Shown here: positions 1 through 5,576 of the stretch, piece after piece
Layout: every line of letters starts with the position of its first letter
How positions within the stretch are numbered: position 1 is the first letter of the stretch
Source of the DNA: JAFTYR01 sp964571375
GTDB taxonomy: Bacteria; Pseudomonadota; Gammaproteobacteria; Burkholderiales; Burkholderiaceae_F
Direction of reading: 5' to 3'
DNA length: 7,591 nucleotides
Assembly: GCA_964571375.1 (NCBI GenBank)
Contig: CAZNBL010000063.1
Location: 1-7,591, forward strand
Made by a program: the position numbers and the translations under genes
Notes under the pieces: model-generated
Told to the model about the DNA's origin: nothing
The model's database searches: none
Seen by the model: the letters and a program-made list of their open reading frames with translations, nothing else

Positions 1-48
1 GTCTATGCCTACTGCAACCTTCACGGCCTCTGGAAAGCAGAAATCTAA
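1..48 (+). CDS. Desulfoferrodoxin / superoxide reductase, C-terminal fragment (partial at window edge)
   Basis: The first 15 codons of the window followed by TAA read VYAYCNLHGLWKAEI. The family is a non-haem iron enzyme that reduces superoxide to hydrogen peroxide in the cytoplasm of anaerobes without producing O2. The C-N-x-H-G-x-W ending is the characteristic C-terminus of the desulfoferrodoxin/neelaredoxin family, where the Cys and His are ligands of the mononuclear Fe(His)4Cys superoxide-reducing centre. Here they are the Cys codon at 13-15 and the His codon at 22-24. The rest of the gene lies left of the window. The one-iron (neelaredoxin) and two-iron (desulfoferrodoxin) forms therefore cannot be told apart, and I give no gene symbol. 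The gene converges on queC and ends just before an intrinsic terminator. Confidence 0.75.
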   Translation, partial: VYAYCNLHGLWKAEI

Positions 49-64
49 TCAATCCTGCGCATCA

Positions 65-108
65 AAAAGCCGCTTGTTCTAATGGGAGACAAGCGGCTTT
101 TGCTTTTT
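65..108. terminator. Intrinsic terminator between the superoxide reductase gene and queC (convergent)
   Basis: A perfect 13-bp stem pairs 65-77 (AAAAGCCGCTTGT) with 89-101 (ACAAGCGGCTTTT) around an 11-nt loop. On the + strand it is followed by GC and a run of T (104-108), the expected layout for the upstream gene. The A-run on the left side of the stem gives a T-run on the - strand, so it can also stop transcripts leaving queC, which ends at 121. Confidence 0.85.
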
Positions 109-120
109 AATTCAATGGAT

Positions 121-819
121 TTACGCAATCGGATCTTCGCTGCCGTTGGCGCGGAACGCTTCGATTCGATCGATACAGGTAGCGCAGGTTCCGCACGGCT
201 TTTCTCCGCCCTCATAGCAGGACCAGGTGAGTTCATACGGAACATTGAGCTTTAAGCCTGCGGCAACAACGCCCGCCTTGTTCATGTTCACAAGCGGTGC
301 CACCACACTCACCTTACGGTAGGTGCCGATGGAAATCGCTTCGCTCATAGCATCGGTAAATGCTTCCGAGCAGTCGGCATAGGCTTGTCCTGCCGCATCG
401 TCGGCATGCGCACCGATCCAGATGCCGCACTCGTCGTCCGGGAAGAGCGACTGAGCAAGGGCTGCGGCGCTCGAAAGCATCAGGCCGTTTCTGAACGGCA
501 CATAGGTCGAGACTTTGCCTTCGCCGTTCTTTTTAATCTGCTCTTCGTAACTTTCGTGAGAAATCTCTTTACCGCTCTTGGCGAGCAGCGGGCAGTCGCT
601 GTACTGCAAAAGCTGAGAGAGATTGAGCACAATGTGGCGCACACCGTAGTGACGCGCGATCTTTTCGGCGCATTCAAGCTCTTTGACGTGCTTCTGACCG
701 TATTCGAACGACAGGGCGACGACGTTTTCACTTCCGAGCTCGTCAACTGCGAGCGCAAGACACGTTGTACTGTCCACACCGCCGCTGCTCATCACAACGG
801 CCTTCTTCTGCTGAGACAT
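121..819 (-). CDS. queC: 7-cyano-7-deazaguanine (preQ0) synthase QueC
   Basis: This 232-residue protein is a full-length QueC. The enzyme converts 7-carboxy-7-deazaguanine to preQ0 with ATP and ammonia, a step in queuosine tRNA modification, in the cytoplasm. Near the N-terminus (residues 11-17) is the PP-loop ATP-pyrophosphatase motif SSGGVDS. A central segment reads GAHADDAAG. The C-terminal zinc site has Cys201, Cys209, Cys212 and Cys215 within CYEGGEKPCGTCATC. The ATG at 819 is preceded by AAGGAG (825-830) with a 5-nt spacer, which settles the start. The HMA-protein gene lies 35 nt upstream on the same strand, so the two are probably co-transcribed. The gap holds a 7-bp hairpin abutting the queC ribosome site. 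The other queuosine genes (queD, queE, folE) are not in the window. No defect is visible. Confidence 0.96.
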   Translation of the reverse strand: MSQQKKAVVMSSGGVDSTTCLALAVDELGSENVVALSFEYGQKHVKELECAEKIARHYGVRHIVLNLSQLLQYSDCPLLAKSGKEISHESYEEQIKKNGEGKVSTYVPFRNGLMLSSAAALAQSLFPDDECGIWIGAHADDAAGQAYADCSEAFTDAMSEAISIGTYRKVSVVAPLVNMNKAGVVAAGLKLNVPYELTWSCYEGGEKPCGTCATCIDRIEAFRANGSEDPIA

Positions 820-824
820 GATTT

Positions 825-849
825 CTCCTTAAGGGGCGTCCGCGCCCCT
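825..849 (-). promoter_or_regulatory. queC ribosome binding site with adjoining intercistronic hairpin
   Basis: Read on the - strand, the gap between the HMA gene and queC contains AGGGGCG-CGGA-CGCCCCT, a perfect 7-bp GC-rich stem with a 4-nt loop (832-838 pairing with 843-849). One nucleotide later comes the queC Shine-Dalgarno AAGGAG (830-825). No U-run follows, so it is not an ordinary terminator. It could stabilise the mRNA end, punctuate the operon or influence ribosome access. I do not see the conserved loop and A-rich tail of a preQ1 riboswitch. Confidence 0.6.
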
Positions 850-854
850 CGGGA

Positions 855-1112
855 TCAACCGAAGAGCTTCGCCCAGAATCCTTTTTTCTCGTAGGGTCCG
901 CTTGAAGAAGCGAGCACCTTGTAGCCGGTCGCTTCAATCCCCTTGGTAAGGGTCGCGATATCCAATTCTTTTTCCGAAATAATTTCGGTTTCGCTCTTCT
1001 TGTGCGAGGAAACGACCTTTTTGGCGTCGCAGTTTTTACGTACGACGTCGTTGACGTGAGATTCGCACATCGGGCACATCATGCCGTCAATTTTAATAAC
1101 AGTCTTGATCAT
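855..1112 (-). CDS. Small heavy-metal-associated (HMA) domain protein, possible copper chaperone
   Basis: This 85-residue protein begins MIKTVIKIDGMMCPMCESHVN. It carries the HMA signature G-M-x-C-x-x-C with Cys13 and Cys16, the soft-metal ligands in copper-chaperone (CopZ/Atx1-like) folds. The rest fits one ferredoxin-like beta-alpha-beta-beta-alpha-beta domain of about 65-70 residues plus a short lysine/aromatic tail ending FWAKLFG. Metal binding follows from the family; which metal cannot be read from the sequence. I chose the ATG at 1112 because the domain starts there. A longer reading from a GTG at 1205 would add 31 residues, partly hydrophobic, encoded by AT-rich DNA that contains the Shine-Dalgarno itself. 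It is the first gene of a likely two-gene unit with queC. No copper ATPase or regulator is beside it, and the link to queC is unexplained. Confidence 0.85.
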   Translation of the reverse strand: MIKTVIKIDGMMCPMCESHVNDVVRKNCDAKKVVSSHKKSETEIISEKELDIATLTKGIEATGYKVLASSSGPYEKKGFWAKLFG

Positions 1113-1149
1113 CGGGGGTATACGGCGGACAGTCTTTGCGCCGCTCCTT
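1113..1149 (-). promoter_or_regulatory. Structured ribosome binding site of the HMA gene
   Basis: The only good Shine-Dalgarno upstream of the HMA gene is AAGGAG at 1149-1144 on the - strand. It lies 31 nt from the ATG at 1112, too far for normal initiation. Immediately after it the mRNA can form CGGCG (1143-1139) paired with CGCCG (1127-1123) around an 11-nt loop. Folding removes 21 nt and leaves 10 nt between the stem and the ATG. I infer that a folded spacer brings the two elements to working distance. The stem is only 5 bp, so this is moderate evidence. Confidence 0.4.
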
Positions 1150-1333
1150 ACAAAAAATAAATAAAAGATGCACGAAAGGATACTCCGAAAACACCTTTTA
1201 ATCACGAATGATTCTTATTTGCGCGAGTTTAAGACAAGGATTCTCAGATTTTTTACCCGCCTTAAATGTCGGCTTAATTTTCTTTGGGTAAGATGCATAC
1301 ATAAATACGCCGAAACCCGGCTGACAAATAAAC

Positions 1334-1339
1334 AAGGAG
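1334..1339 (+). promoter_or_regulatory. Ribosome binding site of the nitroreductase gene
   Basis: AAGGAG sits 6 nt before the ATG at 1346, a near-ideal arrangement that fixes the start codon. Confidence 0.85.
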
Positions 1340-1345
1340 AAAACA

Positions 1346-1873
1346 ATGAAAGCCCTCGACTGCCTCTTGACCCGCCGCGCCTGCCGCAACTACACCGAAC
1401 AGGTTCCCTCCCGCGAACTCATCGAACAGGTGGCAAACGCCGGTCTCTATGCTCCGAGCGGTATGGGCACTCAGAGCCCGATCGTCGTAGCCGTTTCCAA
1501 CAAGGCCCTGCGCGACCGAATTGCCAAGCTCAACGCAAGCTTCTTCCCGCCCGAAAGACAGAACATGGATCCCTTCTACGGCGCTCCGGTCGTTTTAGTT
1601 GTGCTGGCCCGCAAGAATGCTCCGACTTATGTTTATGACGGCGCTCTCACAATGGGCAACATGCTTAACGCCGCTCACGCCTTGGGTCTTGCTTCCTGCT
1701 GGATTCACCGCGCCAAGCAGGTCTTTGAAGGTGAAGAAGGCAAAGCAATTCTTCGCGACTTAGGCGTCGAAGGCGATTATGAAGGCATCGGCAACTGCAT
1801 CCTCGGTTACGCCGCCGATGCACCCGCCGCAGCTGCTCCCCGCGCAGAAGGCCGTGTTTTCTTTGCGGAATAA
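1346..1873 (+). CDS. Nitroreductase-family FMN protein
   Basis: This 175-residue protein belongs to the nitroreductase superfamily: FMN-dependent NAD(P)H oxidoreductases, usually dimeric and cytoplasmic, that reduce nitroaromatics, quinones or flavins. The N-terminus has the RRACRNY motif (Arg10, Arg11, Arg14), matching the R-R-S-x-R-x-(F/Y) segment that contacts the FMN phosphate. APSGMGTQ (36-43) matches the conserved P-S-x-x-x-x-Q flavin-contacting loop. The stretch GALTMGNMLNAAHALGLASC matches the helix and G-x-x-S-C-W segment typical of the C-terminal half. Length is normal for the short members. It is transcribed alone or with the gene 86 nt downstream; a hairpin without a U-run lies between them. 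The natural substrate cannot be inferred. Confidence 0.92.
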   Translation: MKALDCLLTRRACRNYTEQVPSRELIEQVANAGLYAPSGMGTQSPIVVAVSNKALRDRIAKLNASFFPPERQNMDPFYGAPVVLVVLARKNAPTYVYDGALTMGNMLNAAHALGLASCWIHRAKQVFEGEEGKAILRDLGVEGDYEGIGNCILGYAADAPAAAAPRAEGRVFFAE

Positions 1874-1883
1874 CACGAAATAA

Positions 1884-1904
1884 GCGGCGGAAAACATCCG
1901 CCGC
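1884..1904 (+). terminator. GC-rich hairpin after the nitroreductase gene, weak or no terminator
   Basis: An 8-bp perfect stem GCGGCGGA (1884-1891) / TCCGCCGC (1897-1904) encloses a 5-nt loop, 10 nt after the TAA. It is followed by GATTCCTGTT rather than a T-run, so it is a poor intrinsic terminator. It may act as a 3' mRNA stabiliser and allow read-through into the 1960-3090 gene. Confidence 0.5.
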
Positions 1905-1959
1905 GATTCCTGTTCGGTTAATATAGAGCCCAACAATCTGCAGAGAATAAGAAGAAGCG

Positions 1960-3090
1960 ATGTTTGTACCCGTAAAAATGATTTTGACCTATCCGATATA
2001 CCATGCGATCGAGCGCGCGGTATTTACTTCCCGTGCCTTTGAAAAGACATGGAGTGCATTGAGTCCGAAGCTCGAAAAAGGTATCGAACTCATTGCCGGA
2101 GAGGTTCATCCTGCGGGCCCTTCGCTTATCCGCAAGTACATCTACCAGGAACCGGCCATGCGCCGTATCGTCAACGAATGCATGAACGAAATGTTCTGCT
2201 CGGACGTAATGGCGCTTTTGACTCAGGTCCGCCGTATCCGCAAAGACGTCGCCAAGCGCAAAAAGGAAATCCTGAACCTTGAGAAGGACATGATCGCCGC
2301 TCCGAAAAAGAGCTGGAATCCCTTTGACTTCTCTCAGAGCAAATTAAAAAACAAGATTCATGCGGCTCAGACCCGCATCAATGTCGATACCAAGCGTATC
2401 GACGAAATCATCGAAGATTCTCTCGAAAGATTAAGAAGCCGAGGTGTGCGCATGAGCCGCGAGCAGATCGACTCGCTCCTTAACACCGCAGAAGGCGAAG
2501 ACATCGCCGCCATCATGTCGGTTGCCGATACGGTCAAGCAGATCTTTGCACGTCTTGAGCATCAGTTAACCGAAGGTCACCCTTCCGCCGAGCTCTCGAA
2601 GACCTACGCCGGCTTCTACATGATGTGCAACCGCATCTATCTTGAAGCGATCGACAAGGCCATCTATAAGATCGACCGTCATTACATGCCGGCTATCGAA
2701 AAGATCGAAGCCAACACCCAGACTCAGGTTGCCAACGCTCAGAAGCATATTGCGCATTACTATGCGAGCGAAAGCCACAAGATGACGCTCAAGACCAATA
2801 TTCAGATCAATGAGCGCACGCTTGAAGTCGCGAAGTTCTATTCCCGCCACTTGAGAAACCGAGCCAAGGAACTCCTGGAACTCAGAGAAAAGGCCCGTCA
2901 GAACTACGAAGTATCTTTGAATACGTTCCTTACCATGAAGATCGGTGCGGACTTGGTCGACATCATCAGGTCGAGCAAGGCGGATTTGATCCGCGTCTTT
3001 GAATTCGAACCGCCCACATTCTCCGAGCATTACGCTGCGGGCTTCAACGAGCAGTTCAACGCCATTACCAACGAGATCAAAAGACATTAA
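1960..3090 (+). CDS. Unrecognised 376-residue protein, predicted all-helical with coiled-coil segments
   Basis: I do not recognise this family and assign no function. The sequence is almost entirely helix-compatible, with few glycines and prolines except around residues 51-54, 115-121 and 350-352. Heptad-like, highly charged stretches suggest coiled coils at about 85-112 (RRIRKDVAKRKKEILNLEKD), 127-161 and 285-315. A segment around 166-200 (MSREQIDSLLNTAEGEDIAA onward) reads like a distinct helical module. There is no signal peptide, no clear membrane segment, no nucleotide-binding loop and no metal-binding Cys/His cluster. The N-terminus is mildly hydrophobic (MFVPVKMILTYPIYHAI), which could allow peripheral membrane contact; that is speculation. 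The ATG at 1960 follows a weak purine-rich site (AAGAAG). A second ATG at 1978 has none. A strong terminator follows. Coding is supported by length, sensible composition and codon use like its neighbours. Confidence 0.85.
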   Translation: MFVPVKMILTYPIYHAIERAVFTSRAFEKTWSALSPKLEKGIELIAGEVHPAGPSLIRKYIYQEPAMRRIVNECMNEMFCSDVMALLTQVRRIRKDVAKRKKEILNLEKDMIAAPKKSWNPFDFSQSKLKNKIHAAQTRINVDTKRIDEIIEDSLERLRSRGVRMSREQIDSLLNTAEGEDIAAIMSVADTVKQIFARLEHQLTEGHPSAELSKTYAGFYMMCNRIYLEAIDKAIYKIDRHYMPAIEKIEANTQTQVANAQKHIAHYYASESHKMTLKTNIQINERTLEVAKFYSRHLRNRAKELLELREKARQNYEVSLNTFLTMKIGADLVDIIRSSKADLIRVFEFEPPTFSEHYAAGFNEQFNAITNEIKRH

Positions 3091-3112
3091 CTTTTGAATC
3101 CGTACAAAAGCG

Positions 3113-3146
3113 ACCCCGAAAGAGTGATTTTTCGGGGTTTCTTTTT
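3113..3146 (+). terminator. Intrinsic terminator after the 376-residue gene
   Basis: A 9-bp stem ACCCCGAAA (3113-3121) / TTTCGGGGT (3130-3138) with an 8-nt loop is followed by TTCTTTTT (3139-3146). It is a textbook Rho-independent terminator 22 nt after the stop codon, and it isolates the acidic-protein gene downstream. Confidence 0.9.
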
Positions 3147-3195
3147 GCCTTCGTCAAGCGAGAAAACACCGATATTCTCCGCGTTTCCCCGTGGA

Positions 3196-3230
3196 TAGAA
3201 TGACTCGGTCAGCCGGGGATGTCTGCCGGC
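3196..3230 (+). promoter_or_regulatory. Possible promoter -10 and 5'-leader hairpin of the acidic-protein gene
   Basis: TAGAAT at 3196-3201 matches five of six positions of the sigma-70 -10 consensus. No good -35 is seen at 16-18 nt spacing. The leader downstream contains GCCGG (3212-3216) pairing with CCGGC (3226-3230) around a 9-nt loop, followed by an A-run and then the ribosome site. A terminator upstream means this gene needs its own promoter, and this is the best candidate I see. Confidence 0.3.
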
Positions 3231-3246
3231 AATAAAAAAAGAAAAC

Positions 3247-3252
3247 AGAGGA
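3247..3252 (+). promoter_or_regulatory. Ribosome binding site of the acidic-protein gene
   Basis: AGAGGA lies 7 nt before the ATG at 3260 in an A-rich, unstructured context. It is the main evidence that the 3260 frame is translated rather than the overlapping frame starting at 3279. Confidence 0.75.
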
Positions 3253-3259
3253 AAAAACT

Positions 3260-3691
3260 ATGAACTCCGATTGCGAAGGTGCATACGAACTCGAAGATAT
3301 CTGCCGATATCTCATCGCCAACAAGCCCGAATGGATCACGGATGACACCCCGACCGATCTTGACGAATGGCATGACTGGTTCGTCGACGAAACCGAACCC
3401 TATATGTGCTGGTCGATGGAAACCGACTATGACACGATCGGCGCCGAAATCTGCGGTTGGAACGGTATCTATGTACTCTACATGGGCGACGAAGGCTATT
3501 TCGGACCGTTCTTAAATCCGGACGACGCCGTTCGCGAAGCCGAAGAAATGGGATGCTACGAAGACAATGAGTACTACGAGCACGTCACCGTCTCCCAGAT
3601 CAAGGACTTCGACCGCCTCAGCGACGAAGACATCGATCTCGTGAAAAACGAAGTCGAAGGTCCCTACCTCGACCGAGTTCTCGCCTCTTAA
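3260..3691 (+). CDS. Unrecognised, highly acidic small protein (143 residues)
   Basis: I do not recognise a family. By hand count about 39 of 143 residues are Asp or Glu against 7 Lys or Arg, so the protein should be strongly negative. It is also rich in Tyr and Trp (Trp25, 37, 40, 51, 67) and has Cys5, 15, 50, 65 and 99. There is no signal peptide or membrane segment, so it should be cytoplasmic. The middle, around 67-96, looks like a compact alpha/beta unit: a hydrophobic strand (GIYVLYM), a turn, then GYFGPFLNPDDAVREAEE as a capped helix. A good Shine-Dalgarno supports the start. Terminators on both sides indicate a single-gene transcript. A halophilic origin would also give acidity, but the neighbouring proteins are not comparably acidic. 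Roles such as nucleic-acid mimicry or protein binding are only speculation. Confidence 0.8.
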   Translation: MNSDCEGAYELEDICRYLIANKPEWITDDTPTDLDEWHDWFVDETEPYMCWSMETDYDTIGAEICGWNGIYVLYMGDEGYFGPFLNPDDAVREAEEMGCYEDNEYYEHVTVSQIKDFDRLSDEDIDLVKNEVEGPYLDRVLAS

Positions 3692-3706
3692 CTCTTTTCT
3701 TTATTC

Positions 3707-3743
3707 AAAAGCCCGGAACACTTTGCAGTCTTCCGGGCTTTTT
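3707..3743. terminator. Bidirectional intrinsic terminator between the acidic-protein gene and the hydrogenase operon
   Basis: A perfect 12-bp stem AAAAGCCCGGAA (3707-3718) / TTCCGGGCTTTT (3731-3742) with a 12-nt loop ends in T on both strands. It lies 16 nt after the stop at 3691 on the + strand and about 21 nt after the hydrogenase stop on the - strand. It can therefore serve both convergent units. Confidence 0.92.
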
Positions 3744-3763
3744 GAGGTTGCTCCTCTTTATCC

Positions 3764-5563
3764 TTAAGCGAGCTGGATCTTCTTCCAGATTTCGCGGATA
3801 TCGGGTTCTTCGTGAGCCTTGCTCCGATCGTTGTACTCAGTGTGCAACAGTCGGTGCGCGCGACGCGAGTTCGGAGTACCTAAGAACTCGTCGTAGACAG
3901 CCTTGACCATCGGGTTGTTATGCGACTGACGGATTTCAAGCATACGGTCGCAGCAATCGAGTGTGCGGGTTCTCGGGACATTACGGTTGAAGTAATTACC
4001 CATGACGCGGGGTGTGCCGCCGCCGTTCACACAACCGCCCGGACAGCTCATGACTTCGATAAAGTCATAGTCGCACTTACCTTCTTCAACTTCCTTCACC
4101 ACGGCTTCGGCGTTGGCCAGACCGTAGAGCACACCGACTTTTACCTTGCCGATACCGTTCAGCTCGACTTCGACCTCACGGTCCATGTTCGGGTGCTCGG
4201 AGCGATGCCAGGGCACGCCGCCCGTGAGTTCATGGCCGTTGCAAAGTGCATAGAGCGTGCGGAGCGCGGCTTCCGCCACGCCGCCCGAGCGGCCGAAGAT
4301 AACAGCCGCACCGGTACCTTCGCTCATGAACGGAGTATCGAACTTGGATTCTTCCAAGTCGTTCAAATCGATACCGCGACCCTTCAGAAGGCGGGAGAAT
4401 TCGCGGACCGTGAGAACCACATCGGTATCTCGAAAACTGCCGTCACCCAGCTGGGGTCTTGCGGCTTCGACCTTCTTTGCCGTACACGGCATGATCGAAA
4501 TCACCTTGATTTTTACGGGGTTGACGTCGATCTTTTCAGGCAGCCAGTTCTTAGCCAAAGAGCTCATGATGCCCTGAGGCGAACGGGTGGTCGAAAGATG
4601 CGGGATAAAACTCGGACGGTGCTGTTCGACCCAGTTGACCCATGCCGGACAGCAGGAAGTAAACATCGGACCCTTCTGAGTCTTGTCTTTCAAGCGCTCA
4701 AGCAGTTCGGTACCTTCTTCCATGATGGTGACGTCGGCCGCGAAGTTGGTGTCGAGAACATAGTCGGCACCGAGCTTCTTGACGGCGGTAATGAGCTTGC
4801 CTTCGACGTTGGTGCCTGCCGGCATGCCGAAAGCTTCGCCGAGAGTGGCTCGTACGGCCGGAGCAAACTGCACGACCGAGATCACGTTCGGATTTTCGAG
4901 GTATTCGAGTGCTTCGTCGATCTGATCGATTTCAGCCAAAGCACCTGTCGGGCAGACCAGGGTGCACTGACCGCAGCGCACACAACGGTCGGAATCGATC
5001 CAGCGGTCGGCGCCGCAGAGCGCAACACCCGATTCGGCACCGATGCCGTCGATCTTCAATGCGTTGCAGTGCTGAACCTGCTTACAGACTTCCACACAGC
5101 GGAAGCAGCGGATGCACTTATTGGCGTCAAGGCGAAGGGCCTTGTCGCTTAAGTCGACACGTCTCTTGGCCGTGAACTTACCGGTGTAGGCAGCCTGATG
5201 GACGCCGAGGCTTCTTGCGAGCATCAGAAGTTCGCAGTTACCGTAGCGCGGACACGTCACGCAGTCCTGTTCGTGGTCGGCAAAAAGAAGTTCCACCTGC
5301 TCTCTTTGGATCTTACGGACGTAAGGAGAGGAAGTATTGACCTTCATGCCGTCTTCAAGTCGGTTCTTACAGCTCGTAATCGAAAGCTTTTCGCCGTCGG
5401 CACGTTCCACGTCCACAAGGCAGACGCCGCAGGTTCCGGGCGTATGGTTCAAAGGCTGAAAGGCGCAAAGCGTCGGAATATAGGCACCGACTCTGCGCGC
5501 AGCCTGAAGAATCGTCAGTTCTTCATTGAAATCAAAAGGTTTTCCGTTAATGTAGGCGCGCAT
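3764..5563 (-). CDS. [FeFe] hydrogenase, HndD-like catalytic subunit with four accessory Fe-S sites
   Basis: This 599-residue cytoplasmic enzyme interconverts H2 with protons and electrons. Domains in order are as follows. A plant-type 2Fe-2S domain has Cys33, 45, 48 and 65. A His-ligated 4Fe-4S site has His97, Cys101, 104 and 110. A double 4Fe-4S ferredoxin domain has Cys150/153/156/160 and Cys194/197/200/204. The H-cluster domain follows, with motif L1 TSCCPAW (proton-relay Cys304, ligand Cys305), L2 MPCTAKK (Cys360) and L3 EVMSCPGGCVNGGGTP (Cys507, Cys511). Ser324 and the Glu283/Glu286 region align with the known proton path of clostridial CpI. A C-terminal small-subunit-like region follows (RQSHNNP, LLHTEY). 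The length is close to HndD. L3 usually reads M-A-C and G-G-G-Q-P; here Ser506 and Thr517 differ. The gene starts 2 nt after the flavoprotein stop, and its Shine-Dalgarno AAGGGG lies inside that gene, so translation is probably coupled. The [FeFe] maturases must be encoded elsewhere. Confidence 0.97.
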   Translation of the reverse strand: MRAYINGKPFDFNEELTILQAARRVGAYIPTLCAFQPLNHTPGTCGVCLVDVERADGEKLSITSCKNRLEDGMKVNTSSPYVRKIQREQVELLFADHEQDCVTCPRYGNCELLMLARSLGVHQAAYTGKFTAKRRVDLSDKALRLDANKCIRCFRCVEVCKQVQHCNALKIDGIGAESGVALCGADRWIDSDRCVRCGQCTLVCPTGALAEIDQIDEALEYLENPNVISVVQFAPAVRATLGEAFGMPAGTNVEGKLITAVKKLGADYVLDTNFAADVTIMEEGTELLERLKDKTQKGPMFTSCCPAWVNWVEQHRPSFIPHLSTTRSPQGIMSSLAKNWLPEKIDVNPVKIKVISIMPCTAKKVEAARPQLGDGSFRDTDVVLTVREFSRLLKGRGIDLNDLEESKFDTPFMSEGTGAAVIFGRSGGVAEAALRTLYALCNGHELTGGVPWHRSEHPNMDREVEVELNGIGKVKVGVLYGLANAEAVVKEVEEGKCDYDFIEVMSCPGGCVNGGGTPRVMGNYFNRNVPRTRTLDCCDRMLEIRQSHNNPMVKAVYDEFLGTPNSRRAHRLLHTEYNDRSKAHEEPDIREIWKKIQLA

Positions 5564-5576
5564 CTTTAAGCCCCTT
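5564..5576 (-). promoter_or_regulatory. Hydrogenase ribosome binding site inside the end of the flavoprotein gene
   Basis: AAGGGG (5576-5571 on the - strand) precedes the hydrogenase ATG by 7 nt and lies within the last codons of the flavoprotein, whose TAA is at 5568-5566. Stop and start are 2 nt apart, a layout typical of translational coupling for subunits needed in equal amounts. Confidence 0.8.

Larger units (their letters stand above)
1113..1345. other. AT-rich divergent intergenic region (HMA/queC unit versus nitroreductase)
   Basis: This 233-nt stretch separates the start of the - strand HMA/queC unit from the + strand nitroreductase, so it should hold promoters for both. It is visibly richer in A and T than the flanking genes (for example TTTTTT near 1250, ATAAATA near 1310). 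I see no convincing -35/-10 pair on either strand and no clear FNR, Fur or PerR-like palindrome. Open reading frames running through it lack Shine-Dalgarno sites or motifs and look spurious. Confidence 0.6.

Noticed and set aside
820..854. PreQ1 riboswitch ahead of queC
   Set aside because: The gap is filled by a simple GC-rich hairpin. The C-rich loop and A-rich tail that form the preQ1 pseudoknot are absent.
385..894. 169-codon + strand open frame over queC and the HMA gene
   Set aside because: It is antisense to two genes with clear family motifs and crosses their intergenic hairpin; no ribosome site.
1113..1205. N-terminal extension of the HMA protein from a GTG at 1205
   Set aside because: The 31 extra residues are encoded by AT-rich leader DNA that includes the only Shine-Dalgarno. 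The HMA domain begins naturally at the ATG at 1112.
1168..1638. 156-codon + strand open frame overlapping the nitroreductase start
   Set aside because: It begins in the AT-rich intergenic region without a ribosome site and is out of frame with the nitroreductase motifs.
2566..3087. 173-codon - strand open frame opposite the helical orphan gene
   Set aside because: It lacks a Shine-Dalgarno, and the + strand frame covering it is longer, starts and ends sensibly and is followed by a terminator.
3920..5152. 410-codon open frame on the + strand opposite the hydrogenase
   Set aside because: It mirrors the hydrogenase codons, has no ribosome site or recognisable motif, and the - strand frame has every hydrogenase signature.
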